Shown piece after piece: positions 36,920-42,171 of a DNA stretch of 42,171 nucleotides. A program made the position numbers and the translations under genes. Position 1 is the stretch's first letter. Every line of letters begins with the position of its first letter. Below the pieces are notes generated by a model that was not told where the DNA came from, searched no databases, and saw only the letters and a list, made by a program, of their open reading frames with translations. The stretch is from the IMG/VR virus record IMGVR_UViG_3300021440_000054, positions 1 to 42,171 of that record, one strand, 5' to 3'. Origin of the DNA: a virus.

Positions 36920-36970
36920 GCTATTCTCCTTTATGAGAGTGTGATAAGAGTGTGATGGAAGAAAATGTTG

Positions 36971-36996
36971 CCTCTGCCGACTCCTGCCGGTAGAGG
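36971..36996. other. Hairpin in intergenic region
   Basis: CCTCTGCCG (36971-36979) with CGGTAGAGG (36988-36996): 9 bp including one G-T pair, 8-nt loop. Next to the hairpin at 37005-37030, the two could form a composite terminator or processing site. Confidence 0.5.
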
Positions 36997-37004
36997 TGAA
37001 AGTG

Positions 37005-37030
37005 AGGGGTAGGCTTGCAGGCCTACCCCT
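37005..37030 (-). terminator. Terminator-like hairpin after ardC
   Basis: AGGGGTAGGC (37005-37014) and GCCTACCCCT (37021-37030), a 10-bp stem with a 6-nt loop, starting 7 nt after the ArdC stop in the reverse direction. The following T-tract is weak. Confidence 0.65.
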
Positions 37031-37036
37031 TGCGCA

Positions 37037-37903
37037 TTACTCAGGCTTGCGTCCTAAGATCCAATCCGCTGCCTTTTGGGCCTGTGCCGCCGCATGGACC
37101 ACAATCTTACTGTCCTGCTTTAGCTTCCTTCTCCATCCGTCAATGTATGACGCCGAATTCTTCAGTGCTGCCTCGTTAGCAATACCCGCTTCACCACAGA
37201 GAAATGCAGCACCCATTTCCGCAACAAGCTCTTCCTTGCTGTAGTTGGTGCTTCCGAAGTGAACCATATCGGTCAGGGTTGCTCGATTCAGGCGTGACGC
37301 ATGCCCTGTGGAATGAGTCAACTCATGGAATAGTGTGGAATAGAATTCCGCTTGGCTGGAGAATTGGTATCGCTCAGGTATCACGACAAGATCATGTGCT
37401 GGTCGGTAATAGGCTCTATCTCCGCTCTTGTAGTGGATATTCGGAGGGGATGGATAGTGAGACGCGATGAACTCGGCTTGCTCATGTGAGCCAATGGCGT
37501 TTTTCTTTTCTTCGGGGATAGGTTGCAAGTGTTTATCCAAGCCCTCACACTGCGCGACATTGAAGACTGTGTAATACCGTAATAAGAAGCTCTTTTCTTC
37601 ACTCTCAGATCCATCATCTTGCGCCTTGGTGTAGGTGCCTGTTTTCCAAAAAATAATCGGCGTTCCCTTTTCACCCTTTCTGACTTGTCCGCCCAGTTCT
37701 TGAGCTTGATTGTATGTGCAAAAGTAGGGTCGTTCATAGGGAGAGTGTGCTAAGAGAAATCGATTCAATCCACGATAGGCTTTCTTGCTCACAAGGTTTG
37801 CCGGCTCTTCGCCGAGCTCAGATTTCCATGGTTTATGCCAAGGGATTGTGCCTGATTCTAATTCTTTCAAGATCCGCTCTGTGATGATTTCATAGACATT
37901 CAT
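37037..37903 (-). CDS. ardC: ArdC-like antirestriction protein
   Basis: 288 aa, leftward. The N-terminal ssDNA-binding-type domain (residues about 1-130) has the ArdC pattern VYEIITERILKELESGTIPW ... GLNRFLLAHS ... YFCTYNQAQELGGQVRKGEK. The C-terminal metalloprotease-like domain carries HELTH (193-197), STGHASRLNR and a downstream EELVAEMGAAF that supplies the third ligand. It protects incoming DNA against host restriction in plasmids and phages. The ribosome binding site AGGAG is 3 nt from ATG, short but usable. Early expression is expected. Confidence 0.92.
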   Translation of the reverse strand: MNVYEIITERILKELESGTIPWHKPWKSELGEEPANLVSKKAYRGLNRFLLAHSPYERPYFCTYNQAQELGGQVRKGEKGTPIIFWKTGTYTKAQDDGSESEEKSFLLRYYTVFNVAQCEGLDKHLQPIPEEKKNAIGSHEQAEFIASHYPSPPNIHYKSGDRAYYRPAHDLVVIPERYQFSSQAEFYSTLFHELTHSTGHASRLNRATLTDMVHFGSTNYSKEELVAEMGAAFLCGEAGIANEAALKNSASYIDGWRRKLKQDSKIVVHAAAQAQKAADWILGRKPE

Positions 37904-37948
37904 GGGCTCCTGCTTTCTATCCCGTTGCAGCGGGATGGTTAATAAAGA

Positions 37949-38125
37949 TTACAGTGGAAAGCCTCTGCCAGTAGCGAATGATTCAAGATCTGCCAGTAAT
38001 TCACGTTCGCTTGCGTACCATGCCCCTATTTGTGCATGTGTTTCTCCATCGATAAAGGACCATCCGCACCGCGGCGACCGGCGATACAGTAGGCCCTTGA
38101 ACCGTGTTTTTTTGAGAAAGTTCAT
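37949..38125 (-). CDS. Small protein upstream of ardC
   Basis: 58 aa from ATG at 38125, AGGAGG at 38131-38136. Basic N-terminal half (NFLKKTRFKGLLYRRSPRCG) and C-terminal WYASERELLADLESFA. The frame is open upstream, but the longer version lacks a ribosome binding site. Probably co-transcribed with ArdC. No family recognised. Confidence 0.65.
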   Translation of the reverse strand: MNFLKKTRFKGLLYRRSPRCGWSFIDGETHAQIGAWYASERELLADLESFATGRGFPL

Positions 38126-38227
38126 GTCATCCTCCTGGTTTAAGTTGCCGTTCATGTTTAATTTACAGTGCATCTGCTGTGCCATTCGCAACCCCTTGAT
38201 TTCTCATTCTGGGCGATTCGCGACCAT

Positions 38228-38297
38228 GCTGAAGTGAGGCAGTCTTGTTGTGGCAGTCTTGCTGAAATGTGGCGAAAATGTCGTCAATGCTGAAATG
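38228..38297. repeat. Iteron-like repeats
   Basis: GCTGAARTG at 38228-38236, 38261-38269 and 38289-38297, and GGCAGTCTTG at 38238-38247 and 38252-38261 (14-bp period). They lie about 100 bp before the first leftward gene and may bind a regulator. Confidence 0.65.
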
Positions 38298-38413
38298 TTT
38301 GTCAAGAGGCTAACCGCGTGATTCTATTAGCCCTCTCATTTTCTCTCAGAATTCTGTGCTATTCTCCGAAGAGGGGGCTTCAGAAAAGAGGGGAGTTCTC
38401 CTGCGTTGACGAA

Positions 38414-38456
38414 GCTGGCTCAGGGTTGCTCCTTATCAACCCGAACAAGAGCCAGC
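38414..38456. other. Large stem-loop
   Basis: GCTGGCTC (38414-38421) with GAGCCAGC (38449-38456), enclosing GGGTTG (38423-38428) with CAACCC (38437-38442). Two perfect stems separated by a 1-nt/6-nt internal loop. Function unknown. Confidence 0.75.
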
Positions 38457-38689
38457 GTAGTAGCCTAGCCCTCGGCGTTCTCCTTGTGGCCTTCTTTCCC
38501 GTCTCATCCCGATATCACTCTAGGTACAACGCCTGAGATGAGCTGTAGCGAGAACGGGTGCCGCAAGTGGAAGCGGGACGATCTTACTCCCTTCTTCGCT
38601 ATTTCTCTCTCTTGTCAGTGTATGTCGAGCTATTGTCCATCCTTTGTGGTATCATTCTTGTCTGCCCTATGAAATCAAGAGGTTATCTC

Positions 38690-38702
38690 ATCAGAGTCTG
38701 AT
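38690..38702. promoter_or_regulatory. 13-bp palindrome, operator candidate
   Basis: ATCAGAGTCTGAT, symmetric about 38696, ends 13 bp upstream of the -35 box of the promoter candidate at 38716. An activator or repressor site would fit this location. Confidence 0.45.
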
Positions 38703-38715
38703 AAGTAGTGTTATG

Positions 38716-38743
38716 TTAACTCTCATCATTCCCACTCTATACA
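38716..38743 (+). promoter_or_regulatory. Possible promoter of the packaging operon
   Basis: TTAACT (38716-38721) and TATACA (38738-38743) with a 16-nt spacer; each matches four of six sigma70 consensus positions. Upstream of the first gene of the rightward packaging cluster. Confidence 0.35.
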
Positions 38744-38897
38744 GTACAGAGGGGTGGGGAGGGGTTTAAGGGGGTCGGCCTGTCAGCTCACGCGATCCTC
38801 CCCCTGCACGAAATGAATCCCGAAAAACAGCTAGGGCTCCTATGAAGCAGTGATAGGCCCTTGACAGAACAAGGGAAGTATGAGACAGGAGAGGGTC

Positions 38898-39179
38898 ATG
38901 TCTTTGCTTTCAAAGGATAGGAAGATTACAGCACTGATAGCTGGCGGAGTACCGCAGTGTGCGTGCTGGGTGAGGTGGGGGACGTTGTGCAAGACGTGCG
39001 ATGATAAAATACAGATAAAAACGGACAGGAGAGCGATTGGGAAAGCCCGAGAGGATTTAGGGTGGAAAGACGGCTTGTACCTTGAGGTGATTGAGCCAGC
39101 GGTTGCAACGGCGAGGCCGCTCCAGCTCTGCCCACGGCCATACAAACTGCCGCTTCCTCGACCGGAGGTGAGCGAGTAA
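38898..39179 (+). CDS. Cys-rich protein, endonuclease VII-like/unknown
   Basis: 93 aa from ATG 38898, AGGAG at 38887-38891. It has CACWVRWGTLCKTCDDK near residue 20 (C-x-C and C-x2-C), and a Pro-rich C-terminus (PRPYKLPLPRPE). The Cys pattern suggests zinc binding, but no catalytic motif is visible, so an HNH/endonuclease VII relation is only a possibility. It opens the packaging operon and overlaps the next gene (TAATG). Confidence 0.6.
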   Translation: MSLLSKDRKITALIAGGVPQCACWVRWGTLCKTCDDKIQIKTDRRAIGKAREDLGWKDGLYLEVIEPAVATARPLQLCPRPYKLPLPRPEVSE

Positions 39180-39688
39180 TGCCGAATCGGCTCTGTGGGG
39201 AAATCTCGGGCAGCCGCACGAAGTCGGGCGAGTTGTGCAAGTTTATTCTGCCGGAAGGCGAGAATACCTGTCAGCATCATTCGGAAGATAAGAGTCGACA
39301 ACAGCGGACGTTAGAGAAAAGTCTGCTGGCGAATACGCAAGCGCGGATTCCGGATATTGAGACGGGGGATTTCCAATCGGTTGAGGATTGTTTGCGGGTC
39401 CGGGCGAAGGTCGTCAAGATTCTCTGTAAAGACAAGGTGGTGGATTTTCGGCGGCTGGACATGATCTTAAAGGCGGCGTCGGGCGCGAGTGCGGATCATG
39501 CCACGAAGGCGGCGGAAGAGCAAAACCGCTTGCTGTTGATGTTGGATGGACATGGGGCCGGGGTGGCGGTGTTGCAGCGGTTGCGGGATGCGCCGGTGCG
39601 GGTACTGCCGGGGAGACGGAAGGTGCTGGATCTCAAGACGGAGGACATCGATGTGACGCCAGTCAAGACGGAGCAAGAGGCGTCATGA
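39179..39688 (+). CDS. Putative small terminase subunit
   Basis: 169 aa. N-terminal Cys/His cluster CGEISGSRTKSGELC followed by CQHH (a zinc-finger-like arrangement), then helices (EDCLRVRAKVVKILCKDKVV, LDMILKAASGASADHATKAA) and a basic C-terminal part (RLRDAPVRVLPGRRK). Size, helical content and place upstream of TerL fit a small terminase that recognises phage DNA; the sequence itself does not prove it. Three small genes separate it from TerL. Confidence 0.5.
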   Translation: MPNRLCGEISGSRTKSGELCKFILPEGENTCQHHSEDKSRQQRTLEKSLLANTQARIPDIETGDFQSVEDCLRVRAKVVKILCKDKVVDFRRLDMILKAASGASADHATKAAEEQNRLLLMLDGHGAGVAVLQRLRDAPVRVLPGRRKVLDLKTEDIDVTPVKTEQEAS

Positions 39689-39900
39689 GAACCGCGCCGA
39701 TAATCCAGTGCGCTATTTGCGCCAAGCCGATTGAAGAAATATTCTGGGACACCCGACCTGATACACGGAAGACCATATACACGGTCAGTTGTCATGGTGA
39801 CACAGAAACCTGTGAATTATCAGATCAGGATTTGATTATGTTCACCTCATTCGAGGGCGGCATCGCCTTCTCGACAAAACGCATAGAGGCGATCACATGA
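39685..39900 (+). CDS. Small Cys-containing protein
   Basis: 71 aa, ATGA overlap with the preceding gene. Starts MRTAPIIQCAICAKPIEEIF; CAIC plus later Cys36 and Cys43 might bind zinc. The second half is beta-rich (LIMFTSFEGGIAFSTKR). No family recognised. Confidence 0.62.
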   Translation: MRTAPIIQCAICAKPIEEIFWDTRPDTRKTIYTVSCHGDTETCELSDQDLIMFTSFEGGIAFSTKRIEAIT

Positions 39901-40118
39901 GGACCCTCAACGGCTATCTCGAACTCGACAACCCAACCCCTGGGTCCAACAATCTGACACTGACAGTGGTGGAGCGGATGGAGGATGGACAGATTCGGCA
40001 AGCGGTCTGCCATGTCGCACAATCCGCCCTCAGTGAGCTGGTGGCGAAGATCCTTGCGCTGCGGGGGCTGGGAGAAGAAGTCGAGAATCAGCGACGCAGG
40101 AATGACGCCCGCCCATGA
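39897..40118 (+). CDS. Small hypothetical protein
   Basis: 73 aa, ATGA overlap. Beta hairpin at the start (NGYLELDNP ... LTLTVVERMEDGQIRQAVCH), helix in the middle (SALSELVAKILALRGLGEEV), basic end (NQRRRNDARP). Unknown function. Confidence 0.6.
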   Translation: MRTLNGYLELDNPTPGSNNLTLTVVERMEDGQIRQAVCHVAQSALSELVAKILALRGLGEEVENQRRRNDARP

Positions 40119-40300
40119 TCTACAAACCGAGCCTCATCGTCACGCAATTTACTCATCATAAGGATGCTAGGTATCTCATCGTGCGTCCTGTCGGACTTGA
40201 TCCAGGTCATCCATCTAAGGTGTTCGACAAGACAGAACAGACTGAAGCCTCAATAAATTTGTACCGGCAAATCCAACAGTTGAAAGCGCTGCATGAGTAA
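40115..40300 (+). CDS. Small hypothetical protein before terL
   Basis: 61 aa, overlapping the previous gene by 4 nt and TerL by 8 nt. Beta strands (SLIVTQFTHHKDARYLIVRP) then a helix (EASINLYRQIQQLKALHE). No family recognised. The chain of overlaps shows that it is translated with TerL. Confidence 0.6.
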   Translation: MIYKPSLIVTQFTHHKDARYLIVRPVGLDPGHPSKVFDKTEQTEASINLYRQIQQLKALHE

Positions 40301-41954
40301 AGCCCTCCGCACCATCGTGGAACGCCTCGGGAATCAAGCGGGCGTCCTGTGTTGCGCGGTGTTGCTTGATCTTCCAGAACGACACCCTGACGCCGACGGA
40401 TTAGACGCGGCAGGCCGGAGTATCTTCCTCGTAGGCAGGCATTTCCTGGGCGATCACGAAATCGGGCATGCGGCGGCGGAGAAGATCTTACAGCAGCTTC
40501 GGGAGGGCCATGTGACGGATGCGGTCCACCTCATCCTGATGGCTCCACAAGCAAGCCTCGGGATTGCCGCCGCCATAGAAACCTCAGCGAAGCGCGAAGA
40601 AATTCTTCTTCATGGCCCGCGCGGCACCGGGAAGACGCATGCCCTCGCCGCCGCTGCCATTATTGCCGCCGAACTGCATGCGCGCGCCGGGTATCCGCTT
40701 CCGTTCAAAGTCTCCTGGCTGCACGACTCCTTGCGATCCGCCAGTGCGAAAACCGCAGAATCCTTGAAGCTCCATATGTGGGGCGGCCTCTGGGCGATCC
40801 GAGAGGACAACACCAGAGCTATTTTCACTTTGGCCGGGTCAGAGTTGCTCCGTGGCGAATTCATTGGCTGCCGGGACGAAGCGAGCGCCCAGCGGTTACG
40901 GCAGGACGCGCATATGATTTTAGCTGAGGAATTGGTTGCGTCTATGACGGACGGCCTCGGCATTACGCAACAGGAATGGGAGCTGGCGCGATCAAGCGCG
41001 ATCCGGCTGGAAACCCGCCGCCGGTCCGCACTAGCAGCGACCAATCCCGGCTCGCCCGATCTCTGGCCAGCCCCCTACTTCGGGGTCACGCAACCCACCA
41101 TCAACACGCGCACGTCGTTTTCCTTACCCATTACCGACCGGATGAGCCCAGAACAGCAAGCCGTCCACCTGGCCACGTTTAACGGGACGAGTTCCATGCA
41201 CCGGCGTCTAGGCCGTGGGGAATGGGTGATGGCGGAAATGGGCTCCCCTGTGGCAGAAGGGTTTGATGAAGGCGTACATGTGTCTCGGGTGCCCCTCCAC
41301 CCTCATCCAAACTTTCTCCTGGGGATTGGATGGGACGGGGGGCACTCCCCTTCGGCGGTTATTGGGCAGAACGTGGCCGGCCAGATCCAAGTCTTTGCCG
41401 CACTCAACAAGATGCAAGCTGGAGTCTTGGAGCTGATTGAACGCGATGTACTTCCCTGGCTCACCACCTTTGCGCCGTGGGCCTTGAAAGATTTTGGGGC
41501 CTCGCTGGTGCATATCATTGACCCGAATATGGCGACGCCCGGACAAGCCACGATCCTAGAGACGGCTGAGAAAATGATTCGTAAACACCTGGGAGGCCGC
41601 GTGATTCGTGGGGCCGTCCGTTGGCCCCCTCGGCGTGAGGCCGTGCTGAAGGCGCTGGGGCCTGGGCATGCCCAAGGGCGGGTGCCGCTCCGCATCTCCC
41701 CTGGGCCTGATACGGAGTTACTGGTCTACGCCTATCAAGGACGGTGGTTTTACAAGATGGCGGATCAGCAAGTGGACCGTACGAAGCCCGAGAAACCCAA
41801 TTCACCGTGGGCGGACATTGGAGACGCCTCGGCGTATCTCCTGGACTGGTTGCAGGGGGGCGAGGGAATGGACGTAGCCCCGCGTGACATGAAGGTGGAA
41901 TATGGCGTGAACTGGGAATCTCACGGCTCACGCGACTATGCGTATAGGGGGTAA
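40293..41954 (+). CDS. terL: Large terminase subunit (TerL)
   Basis: 553 aa. ATPase Walker A GPRGTGKT at residues 108-115; the Walker B region is MILAEELVA, where the usual Asp-Glu pair appears as Glu-Glu. The C-terminal RNase H-like nuclease has Asp348 (GIGWDGGHSP), Asp410 (HIIDPNM) and Asp511 (GDASAYLLDWL) as the likely metal-binding triad. The unusual N-terminal 100 residues include a Cys pair (VLCCAVLL). It cuts concatemeric DNA and pumps it through the portal. The gene runs into the terminal repeat and is followed by the small gene at 41957 and then the portal. Confidence 0.93.
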   Translation: MSKALRTIVERLGNQAGVLCCAVLLDLPERHPDADGLDAAGRSIFLVGRHFLGDHEIGHAAAEKILQQLREGHVTDAVHLILMAPQASLGIAAAIETSAKREEILLHGPRGTGKTHALAAAAIIAAELHARAGYPLPFKVSWLHDSLRSASAKTAESLKLHMWGGLWAIREDNTRAIFTLAGSELLRGEFIGCRDEASAQRLRQDAHMILAEELVASMTDGLGITQQEWELARSSAIRLETRRRSALAATNPGSPDLWPAPYFGVTQPTINTRTSFSLPITDRMSPEQQAVHLATFNGTSSMHRRLGRGEWVMAEMGSPVAEGFDEGVHVSRVPLHPHPNFLLGIGWDGGHSPSAVIGQNVAGQIQVFAALNKMQAGVLELIERDVLPWLTTFAPWALKDFGASLVHIIDPNMATPGQATILETAEKMIRKHLGGRVIRGAVRWPPRREAVLKALGPGHAQGRVPLRISPGPDTELLVYAYQGRWFYKMADQQVDRTKPEKPNSPWADIGDASAYLLDWLQGGEGMDVAPRDMKVEYGVNWESHGSRDYAYRG

Positions 41955-42171
41955 GTATGGCTGAAACAATCGGACGAGCTGCCGCCGCAACATTCACGCT
42001 TGGGTTGAGTGAGGCGGTGCGCCCACTCATTAGTAAACCAAAGATTCGAGGGCCGTCCGTGCCGCAGCCGACCACGGCTCCCAGTACGGAGACGCAAGCG
42101 GTCCAGCAAGCCTCCTCAGAAGCCTCGGCGCGACGGAATAAGGCGCAAGGCTACCGCAGTACGATCCTCCA
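41922..42171. repeat. Terminal direct repeat, right copy
   Basis: Copy of 1-250 with G at 42048 instead of A at 127. See the left copy. The window ends inside this repeat. Confidence 0.95.
41957..42171 (+). CDS. Small hypothetical protein (partial, copy of 36-293)
   Basis: Second appearance of the gene at 36-293, cut by the window end after 215 bases. The only coding difference is Arg31 (CGA) for Gln31 (CAA). In a circular or terminally redundant molecule this is the same gene or a second copy at the other end. Confidence 0.85.
   Translation, partial: MAETIGRAAAATFTLGLSEAVRPLISKPKIRGPSVPQPTTAPSTETQAVQQASSEASARRNKAQGYRSTIL

Larger units (their letters stand above)
38126..38897. promoter_or_regulatory. 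Control region between divergent operons
   Basis: 772 bases without a supported gene, separating the leftward antirestriction genes from the rightward packaging operon. It contains repeats at 38228-38297, a large hairpin at 38414-38456, a palindrome at 38690-38702, a promoter candidate at 38716-38743, G-rich tracts (38751-38776) complementary to CCTCCCCCT (38809-38817), and a terminator-like hairpin (38833-38861). Short open frames inside it (38318-38536, 38484-38672) lack ribosome binding sites and domains. Confidence 0.6.

Noticed and set aside
38318-38672. Two overlapping short frames (72 and 62 codons) in the control region
   Set aside because: No ribosome binding sites, no recognisable domain, and they cross the hairpin at 38414-38456.
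1-42171. Diversity-generating retroelement, suggested by BPP-1-like head genes
   Set aside because: No reverse transcriptase is present, and I saw no repeat pair with adenine-biased differences. The only long duplication (7065/29846) has mixed substitutions.
1-42171. tRNA or tmRNA genes
   Set aside because: I saw no stretch with cloverleaf structure and the conserved TTCRANNC arm; a tRNAscan run would be needed to exclude them formally.

Overview
The window is one essentially complete genome of a tailed dsDNA phage with podovirus (T7-like) virion architecture. The first 250 bases (1-250) recur at the end (41922-42171) with one mismatch, so the molecule is either circularly closed by assembly or carries a direct terminal repeat; the window begins inside the last codons of the large terminase gene. 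The host cannot be named. A GH24 lysozyme with a two-component spanin (inner-membrane protein plus outer-membrane lipoprotein) and strong AGGAGG ribosome binding sites point to a Gram-negative host. No integrase, CI-like repressor, DNA polymerase, helicase, RNA polymerase, tRNA, CRISPR array or reverse transcriptase was found, so a virulent phage relying on host replication and transcription is the simplest reading.

Layout. (1) 36-5365, head: small proteins, portal, Bbp19-like protein, scaffold, a structured leader, major capsid protein, putative decoration protein, strong terminator. (2) 5429-14538, surface-protein block: small beta-rich proteins, a repeat protein and four secreted-looking proteins with Sec-type signal peptides, ending in a 935-aa beta-helix/LamG tailspike-like protein. 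(3) 14538-17203, lysis: zinc-ribbon microprotein, lysozyme, membrane protein, holin candidate, lipoprotein, Rz with an embedded Rz1, membrane-anchored SNase-like nuclease. (4) 17206-27371, tail and ejection: adaptor (gp11-like), nozzle (gp12-like), GNAT-like gp13 position, three internal virion proteins, tail fibre. (5) 27368-27685, one reverse-strand exported protein, then an operator-like region at 27740-27850. (6) 27933-36473, early region: many small proteins, a PD-(D/E)XK exonuclease and an ERF annealing protein (recombination pair), a LuxR-type regulator, a nuclease-like protein, envelope proteins, a candidate attenuator RNA and a replication-initiator-like gene with a possible internal origin. 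(7) 36602-38125, reverse strand: HTPGPW-family protein, ArdC antirestriction protein, small protein. (8) 38126-38897, repeat- and dyad-rich control region, followed by the rightward packaging operon (38898-41954) ending in TerL and running through the genome junction into the head genes.

How it fits together: packaging, head and tail genes form one rightward late cluster interrupted by terminators; the early region is also rightward, while the antirestriction group runs leftward from the control region. The points most worth attention are the signal peptides on five putative virion surface proteins, the 11-bp long-range helix competing with a terminator at 34736-34828, the Gly-Ala silk-like 45-aa ORF at 28839-28976, and a 77-bp segment of a structural gene copied onto the front of an early gene (7065-7141 versus 29846-29922).
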